From Carallia brachiata (taxonomy: Eukaryota > Streptophyta > Magnoliopsida > Malpighiales > Rhizophoraceae), in the NCBI GenBank assembly GCA_021464245.1, contig JADCRB010000001.1, positions 310,001-374,000 on the forward strand: a DNA stretch of 64,000 nucleotides. The letters run 5' to 3'. Below, piece by piece: positions 22,601-34,719 of this stretch; the first letter of the stretch is position 1; every line of letters begins with the position of its first letter. The position numbers were made by a program, and so were the translations under genes. The notes beneath the pieces were generated by a model, which worked only from the letters and a program-made list of their open reading frames with translations, was not told where the DNA came from and made no database searches.

Positions 22601-25600
22601 CATTTAACATTTTTTGATCGCCACAATTGTATCGTATCATATCTGGTTTTGTTCATTAGCTCTCTTAATTGCATTGTAACTCAAATCTAATGCTAATTGA
22701 GATATGATGCTGAAATGGCTAAAATTATACAGGACAACAGGGAATTTTCAAACAACACACGATTGTTGCAAGTGCTCAAGATATTAATACAATGATCAGA
22801 GAATTCGAGTCCTTAAAGATCAGTGACAGTGGCAGTGGTGCTTTAGTTCTCTATGAATCTCGCAAGAAACATGCTCGTCCAATTGTTGAGATTGATTCTT
22901 GGACCTTAAAAAGATGGAATCAGCTGATGAGTATTGATGATGGAACCAGTGATGTGAAGGATGACAAGGAAAGTGACGAAAAATACTGGAAAGCAGAAAG
23001 AGAAGTTTTCCAGGGGCGAATAAACTCATTCAGGTCTCGGATGCATCAGATTCTGGGTACTCTTCTCCTAACTCAATCTATTGTTTTTCCTAAAAATTTT
23101 TATTTGGGAGAGCAAGAAAAAAAAATGTATAGCTTAAGTGATAGCTCAAATTTAATTTCATAGGGGATAGAAGATTCAAAGCATGGAAAGGTTCGGTTGT
23201 GGACTCTGTTGTGGGAGTTTTTTTAACTCAGAATGTTTCAGACACCCTCTCGAGGTATAAAGGAAGTTCCCTTACTTGCTTTTTTTTTTACCAAAATTGA
23301 TCTTATAAACAGAAGTCATGATAACTAATTTTCATATTTGTGACAGTTCTGCTTATATGTCTCTTGCTGCAAAGTTTCCCCTTCACCCAAGTGATGGAGT
23401 TTCAATCTTACCAGAAAAAGATCCATGTTATAATTCATATTTTGTCATTGAACCTGACATAGATGATGCTGATCATGGGATGGAAAATATGATGAGTCTA
23501 GAAAATATGGTGGACTCATCCATTCCCAGAATGGATCCTGATCTAGTGCAAAACAATGAGAGGAAAAAAATGGATAAGCAAGTAATAAAGAGAGACTGGG
23601 ACAGCTTAAGAAAAATTTATTCTAGATATAGAACTATGGATCAGGTTGACTCTGCAGACTGGGATGCAGTTAGGAATGCAGAACATGTTGAAGTTGCTGA
23701 AGCAATAAAAGCGCGTGGCCAACATTTTCTAATTGCAAAGCGGATACAAGTATGGAATTAGTTATCCTCCTTACCACAATTATGCTTACCATTATTTTTC
23801 TTATCTTTTTTACCTCCATTAGTTTCTTAAAATTTATTTCCTTAAAATTGTAGGAGTTCCTAAATCGGACGGTTGAGTTACACGGAAGTCTTGATCTAGA
23901 ATGGTTAAGATATGCCCCACCTGGCGATGTGAAGTAAGTCGGCTTAACTCTCATGATATGCCCATAAGCATAAAATTAAACCATGCATCACAGAATTTGT
24001 GTTTGGTTGTAGGAATTATCACAGAATTTGTGTTTGGTTGTAGGAATTACCTGTTGGAGATATCAGGATTGGGGTTGAAGAGCGTTGAGTGTGTACGACT
24101 CCTTACACTAAAACAGATGGCATTCCCAGTGAGTTCATCATTTGATTAAAAAGTAACTTGCCTGCAGATAAACTTTTCCCATAACTCAAGAATTTTCATT
24201 TGCTTATAATGATAAGGTGGATATCAATGTTGGTCGAATAGCCGTTCGTCTGGGATGGGTACCCTTAGAACCACTCCCTGGAAATCTTCAATTTCACCTC
24301 CTCGAAGAGTAAGTATCACATATGGCAGGCAAAAACGTATGATATTTTCAGTGTTAAATGAAGCTCATACATTGTCTTCGTGCAGGTACCCGCTAATGGA
24401 TTCCATTCAAAAATATCTGTGGCCACGCCTGTGCATGCTTGATCAACAAACTCTGTACTTCTTTCCACTTGAAATGATTGTCTCCTGATGTATCATTTTC
24501 AAATTTGTACTCTGGTGTTGGTTGCTAGGGTGAATAAATACTGACTTGGGATGGTGCTTAATGCAGGTATGAATTGCACTATCAGATGATAACCTTTGGA
24601 AAGGTGCAAAATTACATTCTTCTATACTCTTTCTGTTTTTTAATGCTAATTAGATGAGGCTGAGTGCAAAATTGCTTTCTTTTTTTTTTTTTTTTAACTC
24701 ATGCAGGTCTTTTGCAGAAAGAAAAATCCAAATTGCAATGCCTGTCCAATGAGGGCAGAGTGCAGACATTTTGCTAGTGCATTTGCAAGGTCTGCACCTC
24801 TTTTCTGTTCAGTTTGGTTATTTGAAAATATGTGTACGCGCACACGAATAAAAGAAGAATAACAAGTTCTTATTCCATTTGCGTATGCCTGAACTTGGAA
24901 AACTAGCACATAAAAAATGGATTTAGCTTTCAAGGGGTTATAGAGACGGGATACTTTAGCATAAGCAATTTACTCTTGCGTCATACTCAAAACCTCTCAA
25001 GACACTTTATGTTTTCTAGATTACGATTGTACTCACCCTTAAGTAGTAAAATCTGATACAAAAGTTTTGATGCAGTGCAAATTTTTGCCTGCCTGGGCCA
25101 TCAGGAAAAGTGGTAGAAAGATCAGTAGCTCCTATCATTCCGATTGAAAGCTCTTCTCAGCTTGGAAATAATTCCGTGATTTTCGAGCAGAAATCTGTCT
25201 ACCTTTTGCAGTCCAACATAGTTTCAGAATGTGAAACAACTGGGAACTGTGAGCCAATTGTTGAAGAGCCCAAATCACCAGTTCAGGAACAGGAAACCTC
25301 AGATATCGAAGATATTGAAGACTTTGGCTATAGTGATGATGGAGAAGTTCCTACCATCAGACTCAATGATGAAGAGTTTTATGCCAATGTCTACAACTTC
25401 TTGGACAAGTACAAGAATGATGTGCAAGGTGCTAATCTTTCACAAGCATTAGTTCCTTTGTCTATTGAAACAGCTTCAATCCCGGAGCCCAAATTGAAGC
25501 TGATTGGTCGCTTAAGGACAGAGCATCAAGTGTAAGTGGGAATTATATTTTTGCTTTGATTGAGGTAATGAAATTATAAAATTATATAAACCTATAAAAG

Positions 25601-27270
25601 CTTGGTCAAATTCAATTGCACATTGAATATTTGAAAGACAATCAACCTTGATTGCCTGAAGACAAAGCCTGATCTCAATTCCAAAAAAAACTTTTACTTT
25701 CTGAAATCTTTTTAAGAGATCAGATACAACTAGCACCATTGAATTATCATTCTACTGCCACAAACAAAAATAAATTATGCTTATTGATATTTTTGGACAT
25801 GGTGTGCAAAGGATTAGAATTGCCAACAGGAAGAGCAAGAATTTGGCAAAGAAAAACTTTAATTGCTTGCTGCCCAACCATGCATATGCAGGCTAAATCC
25901 AGAGGAGGAATTGAAAACTATGTTTTCCACTAAACGAAGTCCTGCAGATTTCTTGTCTACTAATTTTAACTCTTATGCAGGTACGAAATACCAGATGGAC
26001 ATGAACTTCTAAATGGGGTGAGTTAGCCAATCCTGACTTATTATTCAACAAACATTACTCACACTTAAGCAACTATTTTCAACCGCATTCTGAATCTTTA
26101 CAGCTAGAGAGACGAGCCTGTGGTGATCATGTGCTTTACCATCTTGCTATATGGACACCAGGTACTACATAATGAAAACATGATTCTGAAAGTTAGAGGA
26201 TTGAATATTGAAAGTTCTGGGGATTAGCAGAATTATACACCTCATTGATGACTTTGATTTCACGAACCAGTTCTACAAATTTCGTATCTTTTAGTTGATC
26301 AAATTCTCTGTCAAATCTCTGACGTTTAGGTGAAACTGCGAGTACCTATCAAGAACCTAAGAAAAGATGTAATTCCCAAGGATCAGAAATTTGCAATGAC
26401 CAGGAATGCTTTTCTTGTGTAAGTATAAAGGATAAGATGGCTGATACGGTGCGTGCAACATTTCTGGTGAGTGAAAGGAGTTCTTCATGAACGTTCTCAC
26501 CACTGTAGTTGTAGCCATTCATATTAGCTAATTATGTGAAAGAAGTAAATGACTAATATAGCGCATGAACAGATACCATGCAGAACGGCAATGAAGGGAA
26601 GGTTTCCACTCAACGGCACATACTTTCAAGTTAACGAGGTGAATACATTGGCAAAAATATACATACCTTTTCCCATATAAGCCTTTATCTTTCATACCAG
26701 CTGCTATGCTGACAAACATTGTACCCTTACAGTTATTTGCAGATCATGAATCCAGTTATGACCCTGTAATTGTTCCTAGGAGTTTGCTTGAGGGACTACC
26801 AAAGAGGACGCGGACTGTATACTTTGGAGCTTCAATGTCTGCAATTTTTGGAGGTCAGTGACCCTTCTGTGAAATTAGTTAAGAGACACAAGTGCACATA
26901 AATGATTTAAACAAGATTATGCTTGTGGCAGGTTTGCCTATGAGAGCCATCCAAGCAAACTTTTGGAGAGGTAAGAAATTTATGTTCCAAATCAATTCAT
27001 GCTATTAGCTGTTATCGTTTCAATATAGTTCTTCAAGACTCAAGTTTCAGGGACAATGAATATGCAAGCACCAACAAAGTAACACACTACTTTAAATGAT
27101 CAATGAAGCCACTTATTTACGCTTAAATCATGGGTTTTGCAGGTTATGTTTGTGTGAGAGGATTCGATCGGAAAACAGGTGCTCCCAAGCCTCTTTCGAA
27201 AAGGTTTCATTGCCCACCAACCAAGATGGAAAAGCAACGGAATAGAAAAGGTGACAATGTGAAAATCTAG
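19684..27270 (+). CDS. DML: DEMETER-LIKE 5-methylcytosine DNA glycosylase/lyase (ROS1/DME family)
   Basis: A bifunctional glycosylase/lyase that excises 5-methylcytosine for active DNA demethylation in the nucleus. Exons: 19684-20164, 20434-20978, 21049-21334, 22733-23056, 23164-23254, 23347-23749, 23854-23933, 24044-24128, 24217-24308, 24386-24454, 24567-24603, 24707-24789, 25076-25531, 25981-26017, 26104-26161, 26330-26466, 26573-26638, 26733-26853, 26932-26970 and 27143-27270. All phases join to 1205 residues. WLPQTPDK (30-37) and a Lys/Arg-rich stretch (about 197-242) come first. The glycosylase domain has DRRFKAWKGSVVDSVVG (from 547), the HhH motif LEISGLGLKSVE with catalytic K749, and VDINVGRIAVRLGW with catalytic D767. 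The 4Fe-4S ligands are C834, C841, C844 and C850. Permuted-CXXC cysteines (C1056, C1064, C1069, C1072) and the RRM-like C-terminus (about 1089-1190) follow. The linker between glycosylase halves is only about 70 residues, so DML3-like is possible. The exon 2/3 junction is the least certain. Confidence 0.92.
20979..21048 (+). other. Putative 70-nt intron, or frame break, between exons 2 and 3 of the DML gene
   Basis: The frame of exon 2 (ending ...IPKIHKKERT) and that of exon 3 (RSKLFARRND...) differ by one. A GTGAGG donor at 20979 and an AG at 21047-21048 remove 70 nt and restore the frame. This is near the minimum for plant introns, and the acceptor lacks a good pyrimidine tract. A one-base indel is the alternative. 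Confidence 0.45.
21335..22732 (+). other. Long intron 3 of the DML gene
   Basis: This 1398-nt intron runs from a GTACTT donor to an acceptor ending in ttatacag. Phase on both sides matches (g|ga gives Gly438). Inside are a (TTTTA)n run near 22070-22093 and no recognisable exon. Open frames in it are short and show no family similarity. Confidence 0.7.
23988..24049 (+). repeat. Exact 31-bp tandem duplication spanning the intron 7 splice acceptor
   Basis: Positions 23988-24018 and 24019-24049 are identical, 31 bases each, starting tcacagaatttgtg and ending ttgtaggaatta. Each copy carries an acceptor AG (24011-24012 and 24042-24043). Only the second keeps the DML reading frame. Using the first would add 31 nt and reach a TAG stop within ten codons. 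Confidence 0.9.
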
Positions 27271-28476
27271 GCATGTCCAAAATATGACAGTTCCACATGA
27301 CCATTTTTCTGGGCAGCAAGCGGATTCCTGGTCACAATATGACTGTCCACATTTGTAGTAGTAAGCATACAGTTCAAAGATTTTTTATTTTGGCCTATTA
27401 GGAGACCCATTGGATCACGAGCTATATAATAGGATTAGCTAACTCTTTCCATTCCCTTAAACTCCTAACCCCCTTCTCAGGATTAGAATCCAAGACATCG
27501 AAAATAGAGGTTTAAGTTCTTAAACATTGAACTGTTTTCCCGTAAGGGATAGAATTCAGAGATTTTGTTAAACAATATTCTGGGGGAGACTGTGATGTAT
27601 TATATGATTACTAGAGGCCTCATGTAAATATTGTGAAAGCTCCTTCCTCCCCCTCAAACAACACCAACCACCTGGTGAAGAAAAAACATTTTTGTAACAT
27701 GATCATTGCCTGTGTTTTCTACTTTTATTCGGAAGAAGGTTGCTTCTAGCGGCCTTTGGCGTGTAAAAGAGCATCTCTCATACTGATGCGGCCAACAGAT
27801 GAATCCAAAGTGCAAGTTCAAGGAATGAAGATATAAACAATCATCACATATTTCTGGGTTCACATGTTGGTCATCAAGTTTGATTTTGTTTGAGTAGAAC
27901 AGTTAACATTATCAAGTTGGAAAGTAATTATGGTACTAGGCTGGATGCATATGCACAGTTGAATTCAAACCCATTTCCACTTGTTTTCTTGTTCTTGATC
28001 TTAAGCCAGGCTTCCAAGCTTCCAGTACTAAGTAACTCACATACCAAGAGCCAGAAATTCTATGCTTTTGCTATCCATGTTCCAGCAGTATGTGATCATG
28101 AGCTTCTCCAAGATTGTTCTTTTTGATATCACGAGCCCTTCATTTCCTTATTGAATTTGCCTCATAAAGATCATCAATTGATTGGCGGAGTTCATCGTAA
28201 GAGAGTAACGAGACAATCGGATGGTGATCCTTTATCCTCTTTCTGATTCTCTGTTCTTTACTGATGTAGAAAAATGAATTAAAGGAAAAGCACAATGCAT
28301 ATGTGCAAGGATACTGATCATAACATAACCCTTCATTGGTATTCTCGTGCGATCTTGAGTATTTTCACTTGCCAGACTTAAGCAAAGCTTTGGATTGCCT
28401 TACAAATGGACTTTAGACAGATTTATAAACACCCACAACACTGGAAACTATGCCTTCTACGTCATTGATGTTAGGA
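27271..28476. other. 3' flank of the DML gene and spacer
   Basis: The 3' UTR lies in the first part. The rest is unique-looking spacer with no supported gene. Minus-strand open frames at 27654-27863 and 27128-27319 lack domains or promoters; the latter overlaps the last DML exon. Confidence 0.5.
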
Positions 28477-28483
28477 TCAAAGA

Positions 28484-29445
28484 GTGCGTTTGATACACAG
28501 ATTAAATAATACGGTATATGATAGTATATACTAATATAGTATAGGATATGCTAGATTACTATCCTATATTATGATTGGATGTCATCAAATAATATAAAAT
28601 AGTTATCCTATGTAATGTTTGGATGATATGAGATAAAATAGTATAATATATCAAAATTACTTTTTTTCCCTTAAAAATAATTGATTTACATTTACTATTA
28701 ATTTTAATCTTTTTATTAAAAATAATTAAAATTAAGTAATGAAATTAATATTTATTTTACATGTTATTATACATTATACTGTTTATAATTTTTTAATTTT
28801 ATATAAAAAAATATTTTTTTAAATTAAGTATTAATTTTATTTATACAAATAAATTTTAAAATATAAAAAAAGATTAATATTTTTTTAATTTTTTGAGGAA
28901 AAATTAAATAAATTTTAAGAGATAAATTTTTAAATTTATATGAAAAAAAAGAATGAATGAGCACGAGAGAGAGAGAGTGATGAGAGAGAAAGGAAGGGAG
29001 GAAGGAAGAGAGAGGGAGGAGAGAGAAAGGAAGGGATGAAGGAGAAGGGAGGGGAGAGAAAGGGAAGAGAGAGAGATGAGGAGTGAGAGAGAGAGAGAAG
29101 AGGGAGAGGAAAAAGGAGAGAGAGAGGAGAGAGAGAGAGGGGAAGAGAGAGAAGAGGGAGAGGAATGAATTTTTTAAATTTTATATTAATTTTTTTAAAA
29201 ATATTTAAAATTTATTTTAATTAAGAAGATATTTTAATAAATATATAATTTATTAACACTAGTTATGAGATAGACTATCGCATACGAATTAGAGGGATAG
29301 TACTATAACATATTCATGGGATAGTAAGTCTATACTAATCTATCTTATACCTATTTTATTAACTAATTAAACATGTGTTAAAATGAGATAGTTGGTCACT
29401 AACTTATCCTATCATATCTTATTTTATCTAATAAAACAAATGCAC
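28484..29445. mobile_element. MITE-like element with GA-rich core, 7-bp target duplication
   Basis: A 962-bp non-coding element with inverted termini (left GTGCGTTTG, right reverse-complement GTGCATTTG). It is flanked by an exact tcaaaga at 28477-28483 and 29446-29452. Inside, 'atactatcctat...' and 'atag...agtatag' stretches pair over the outer parts, and the core at about 28955-29165 is a degenerate GA-rich simple repeat. A seven- or eight-base target duplication would fit hAT-type insertion. Confidence 0.62.
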
Positions 29446-29995
29446 TCAAAGAGTCTATCATCTAGCCAGAAGATTAAGTCGTTGGTTAATGTGTAATTAT
29501 ATTTTTTTATGTCTTATCAAATAAAATAAAAAAGTTTTGAGACGCTGCACTTATAGTGTGTATTCTTATACCCAAACGTCATAATCTGGGTCATTGAACG
29601 AAGAGCCTGATAAGAACGCTGATAGAATTAGCCAATAATTAAAGGCCAGAGGCAAACAATGAAGTACCTATAATTTTTGGAGCTCTGCATGAATGGGGTT
29701 GGAAAGATTATTACGGGAAAAGTCTAGAATTTCTAGGCCTTTTAATTCTCCATGAGTGCCTGGAATAGAGTCCAGAATTTCTCTTGGCTGTTGCACTTAC
29801 AGTTTCCGGTTGCAATGGGAATATCTCGAGAGAAATAGTTGACAAAATTTGTTCGGTAAGAATAAAATAAAGTAAAAATAATTTGTATCGTTAAATAATT
29901 AAATTAAAAAATAAATAAATTATTAAATAAATATTTATTATTTTAATATTATTTAAAATTAAGCTGTGTAATAAAATTTATATTTTAAATAATAA

Positions 29996-30720
29996 AAGTC
30001 TATTTGGATTAACTATTAAATGTTATTACTATTGATTGCTGTTACTAATTACTGCTAATTGTTGATTGCTGCTTTTTACTTGCTGTTGCTGATTGCTGAT
30101 AAAATTAATAAAATATTTAATTAATTTTATACTTACTGTTATTGTTGAATAATGAAATGTTAAATTTAGATATATAATTTGTGTAGATATATTATATTAA
30201 AAATTTTATTTTTATATTTTATATTTTAGAATAATATTTTATAAATAATATTAAGAATTATTTTACTTAATTTTTAACTTTTTTTAAAAAAATATTAATT
30301 TTTATTAACTGATAAAAATTATTATGTTTGAGTTTTTTTTAATAAATGTCAATATTAAAAAAATTGAAGTGAAAAAAATATTATTTAAGAATACTTGAAA
30401 AAAAATTATTAAAATTATATAAATAATAATAAAATAAATTAATATATTTAATTTATGTGTCAAGTAAAAAAAATTATATAAATATTCTAAAGGTAATTTA
30501 GTCTATATAAATTATTATTAATATTAAAAAGTGAAAAGTAATTCAAAAAATAGTAAAAAGTAACTCGAAATTACTTTTTAATTAGCTGCTATTAGAAAGT
30601 CAAATAAAAAAATAAGTAGAATCAAACAACAATATTAAAAAATTTACCAAACACCTATCTTTTTACTTTTTAAAAATAAAATATAAATATACTTCTACAA
30701 AAACTAATCCAAACATTCCC
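29996..30720. mobile_element. MITE, Tourist/PIF-Harbinger-like, family B copy 1
   Basis: A 725-bp element with TAA at 29993-29995 and 30721-30723 and termini AAGTCTATTTGGATTA and (reverse-complement) GGGAATGTTTGGATTA. It is collinear with 60373-61111, for example the shared 'gattgctgataaaattaataaa' region and 'attataaaataatattttaga' type blocks. Non-coding. Confidence 0.75.
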
Positions 30721-30723
30721 TAA

Positions 30724-31734
30724 ATCACAGACTCCAACAGTCACAAAGACCCTAGGAAAGACCAGGAAAATGGTCTAGCAACGAAGGGAACTTCGTGGTG
30801 GGGTTTAAAGAAATGTTTTTTTCCCCCCTACGTTTTCCTTTCCACTTGTAAGGTGAACCATCCACCCCCAATTATTAAGTTTGCAATGCTACTCATATTC
30901 TTTTTCGAAAATCAAATTCTAAATTTTACAAACTGAGTTGATGATCATTGGTTTACTACTAAAGATGTCAGAACGGATCGTCATATTAAATCATTTCAAG
31001 TTTACTGTAGATTAAATTACTTTAAAATCATGTTTATCTTTAGGTCATTTGAACTTTACGTCAATTACGTATTAGCCACATCATTATATTTAATGACGTG
31101 ATATTTGTATAAAATTTTTAAAATTTTAAAAAATTCTTAAAAAATTCTTAAAAATAAAAAACAAATTATAAAATAAAGAAATAATTCAAGTAGTTTTTTA
31201 AATCTAAAAACTCAAAATAAATTCAAAAATTCATAAAAATCTAAAAATATTTTAAAAATAATAATAATTAAATTTATATTTAAAATAATAAAATATAAGT
31301 TTTTTTAAGCGTTAAATTTATATTTTAAATATTATAATATTTTTTCTTATTTTTTTCTCTTTTATAAAAAGAAAGCCGAATCGTAAATTTGATCATAAAT
31401 TTTAAGTCAAATAACTTTTGGAGTAAGTTTAGATAGGATTTTTTCGAAAAAGTTTGAACTGACATGTCAGATTGAGTCAAAATTTGTGGCCTACACTTAA
31501 TTACAAGTATGGAATCTCGAAACAAGCGGGACAAGAATTGTAGGCCCAGAGTGGGGGAAACCACAAACGATGAAAAGTAATTAATGAATGGCTCTGATCT
31601 AATAATGGTTTGTGATCACCAATAATGTTAAGGACCCTGCTCCATGGGCTGGCAACATTTTGTTGCTTGGTTCTTGCATCATCTCAAGGATTAATTGATG
31701 ACAACATGACACTAAGAAGTAAGAAGTATCGACA
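30724..31734. other. Intergenic spacer
   Basis: No supported gene. An A/T-rich middle with repeated 'aaaaattctta' units (31125-31160) is flanked by more complex sequence. A minus-strand 79-codon frame at 31325-31564 has no recognisable domain. Confidence 0.5.
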
Positions 31735-32245
31735 CCTCGAAAATTGAAAATACTATATGTTGGATATGCATACGATACAACACATAGTGAATATACAGTA
31801 GATATACATTCAACATAGTTAAGAGTGTTCGTTAAAAAAAAATTTTAAAAGAAATTTAGATATACGTGTCAGGCACGAAAAATATAAGTGTCTTCCCGTG
31901 TCCGACACACTACAAACACACTTAAATATTTTGATAATTATTTCTAACAAATAAAAAAAATTTTTAAAAATTATAATTTATTATTATCACTTATCAATGG
32001 TTTCTGAAATAATCAAATTTTAACTTATTTTTAACTTTAACCAAAAAAAATTAAATTAAATACAAATTTCATACTTCTATTTTGATAGTACACAACAAAT
32101 AACAAAGAATTTTACCATATATTTTTTTAATAAAAAATTTTTAAAACCTATAATAATTATATAAATATATATTTTTTTTTGATTAAAATATATAATATAT
32201 AAATATATTTTTAGACGTTCTAAAATAAATAAAATTTATAAAATT

Positions 32246-32301
<56 letters not shown>

Positions 32302-32400
32302 GTGTTTAAACTGTATCTGTATTCATGTCATAATATTTTTAAAATTAATGTACCATCTTATTTGTATGGTGTTCTTATCGTTGTATCTGTGTCATTTATT
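31735..32400 (-). repeat. Dispersed repeat, inverted copy of 56095-56745
   Basis: The stretch carries 'acgtgtcaggcacg' and 'cgtgtccgacaca' on its left and 'tagtcgtgtttaaactgtatctgtat' on its right. The region between them matches the reverse complement of 56200-56560 over several hundred bases. A (TA)n tract at about 32252-32298 is inside. No coding sequence; boundaries are approximate. Confidence 0.55.
32252..32298. repeat. (TA)n microsatellite
   Basis: About 23 uninterrupted TA units inside the dispersed repeat. The corresponding spot of the partner copy (56218-56230) has only a short (TA)n run, so the tract expanded in this copy. Confidence 0.9.
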
Positions 32401-33381
32401 TTTCTATCCTCCTGATCAAAACAAGTAGAGGTTCTAGTTAAAAAAAAAACAAAAAAAAGTAGAAGTTGGTGAATCACATGTGACAGAGCTCTGTCTACCA
32501 TCTTCGTTCAGCTCAAATTTTTATGTCTTATATAATGAAGGGGTTGGGTGGACAACACGAGATAGGGGAAAATAGGTACTTTACGAGGAGACTCACCAGA
32601 ATATGGCTTTGGAGTTGAAACTTGAGGGGTATTAATAATATCGAACTGCAAATGCAGTTGCAAAAAAAAATGCAGTTGAACTGAAATCTGCCACTAAATT
32701 CATTAAGCACCACTCGGTCCACTCCCAACTGTCCTATTTAATTGCTTTCAATTTTAAACTTGTGTTTTTTTTCTTTATTTTTTTATCGTATTTAAAACTT
32801 GTGTTTTGGGGCTTGAGCAGTTTAAAAACTTGTTTTTTGGGGCTCGAGCACTCTGGCTTTTACTCCCCATAGTCCGGTCCCCTAGAAGGCAATCAAAAGA
32901 AAATTCCAACTAAGATTTTTTTTGGTAGATAGAAGATAAGGAATACAATACACATCTCTATGTGAAAAATTATATAGTAATTATAAAATATTAAAAATTT
33001 ATAATAAAATTTACATATTTTTTTATTACAAAAAGATTTAATAACAATTAATAGAATTTAAACTCAACCTAAAATATATTAAAAATTGAATCCTTAACTG
33101 TTAAACCCCCTTATAAACAGAAAATTCTAGCCAAGATGAGAGACAAGAATAAACGTATAAATAGACATACTGCACCTACATGGCAATGACATTATATTAA
33201 GAGTTGAAAAGACAAGATCATTAATTATGCGGCTTATTAGCAGTCAAATTGTGGAATTAAAAAGAACTTCTCTATTTATGTGAAAAATATTTGGCATATG
33301 GACTCATTAGTTAGGAAGAGAAAAAAACATTTAAAAAAAAAAAACCCCAATGAAACTTCAAGTTCTTTGGGTTCCAAAGCA
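32401..33381. other. Spacer downstream of the phytosulfokine gene
   Basis: No supported gene. A small tandem duplication, 'tttaaaacttgtgttttggggcttgagca' like, occurs at about 32785-32850. The last part before 33382 should contain the 3' UTR of the phytosulfokine gene. Confidence 0.5.
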
Positions 33382-33897
33382 TCAATGCTTGTGGTGCTGG
33401 GTGTAGATGTAGTCCAAGTGAGCTTCTGCAATAATTCTTCTCTTCAAGCATTCCTCATCTCCTGTATTTTCACATGCTTCCAAACCCATTAACTCCTGAA
33501 AAAAAAAAAAAACAAATCCATATTTAACATAAATTAAAGTGAGTTTTCTTCATTTTTGTTAATGATTAGGATAAACATAGATGATTATTCATTCACTAAC
33601 CTCCATATAGACAGAAGACCCACCACCACTGGCCTCCATAACGTTTATCTCTTCAAACCACGCAAAAAAAAAAAATTTCAAGAGGAAAAAGCATATTATT
33701 AACACTAGTCTCAACAAATTAAGAAGGAATTAGTAGAGCAAAGAAGTAGAACAATATTGTACCAAAAAAAAAAAAAGAAGTAAAACAATATACATACTTT
33801 GTTGGGATGCTTTGGATTGTGCTGTTAATCTTGAAGAGCAAATAAGGACAAGAAGGAAGAGAAGGGGAGAATTGCAGCAATGGAGGAATTTCTTCAT
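33382..33897 (-). CDS. PSK: Phytosulfokine (PSK) peptide hormone precursor, three exons
   Basis: Exons on the minus strand are 33897-33798, 33650-33601 and 33495-33382, with GT-AG borders and matching phases, giving an 87-residue precursor. An N-terminal signal peptide ([20 protein letters not shown], residues 1-20 and a little beyond) directs secretion. A variable acidic middle is followed by the conserved Cys block [10 protein letters not shown], a dibasic LKRR and [15 protein letters not shown]. The pentapeptide YIYTQ (79-83) is the PSK sequence. Asp78 before the first Tyr is the usual context for tyrosyl-protein sulfotransferase, and both Tyr are normally sulfated. PSK then signals through LRR receptor kinases to promote cell growth and tune defence. 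The ATG at 33897 was chosen because it starts the signal peptide; an earlier in-frame ATG at 33963 would place 22 residues before it. No exon exceeds 114 nt, so simple ORF scans miss the gene. Confidence 0.93.
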
Positions 33898-34013
33898 GAT
33901 TTTAGCTACTAGCTTCAACCAAATTCTCACATAGAAAGAGAGAGAGAGAGAGAGCGAAGACAAGGTTGGAAGTAGGGGGTGGTGAAAATTGAAGGAGAAG
34001 ATTGTCTATTGTG

Positions 34014-34023
34014 TATATAAATA
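34014..34023 (-). promoter_or_regulatory. Putative TATA box of the PSK gene
   Basis: On the minus strand TATTTATATA lies about 117 bases before the PSK ATG. This would put the transcript start near 33985 and leave a leader of about 90 bases with a (CT)n stretch (33934-33954). Confidence 0.5.
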
Positions 34024-34719
34024 TGGGTAAATGCATAGAAATTAAAGCAGCTACTGGATTAATATTGGAGATAGTAATTTAAAATATATTTTATATAATT
34101 AATTAAATTTAAATTTTTATTCTAGCATTTACATTTTTGCTCTAATACTTACTTTCTATATGAGTATAAATGAGTGGTCCTAACTTAAAAGTTAATAAAT
34201 TTGATGTCGAAGTTTTAAATTTAATAATTATTATAATTTATTATAATAAAATTTTATTTAAATTTATTAATAGTTAAGTAGTAAATTTTTTTTATAAATA
34301 TTATTAAATAAAAATATTAACAAATAATTCTAATTATTAATTTATAAATATAATAATAAATATGCATATGATGCGCCTTTTGTTCGTTAAAAAAAAAAAA
34401 AAAAAAGGCAGTTGCTGTATTTCACATGAACGAAGGGAAGAAGGCAGTTGTATTTACAGCCCCAACGACAAATGGAAACATGAAAAACACATATTTTTAG
34501 ATATTATCAGAGTTGCAGGCTCATAAATAAATAATTATATGTTTTGTTTTGTTATTTATTTTTATAATAATTGAAGTACTATTGAATGGTGCTTTTTAAG
34601 TTATACTAAAATATATACATAATTTATCTTATAATATATATTTTTTTATCAAAATTTTACAATATTTTTTATATTTTTTTAAATTTAATTTTTTAATAAT
34701 TTATATTATTTTAATTATA

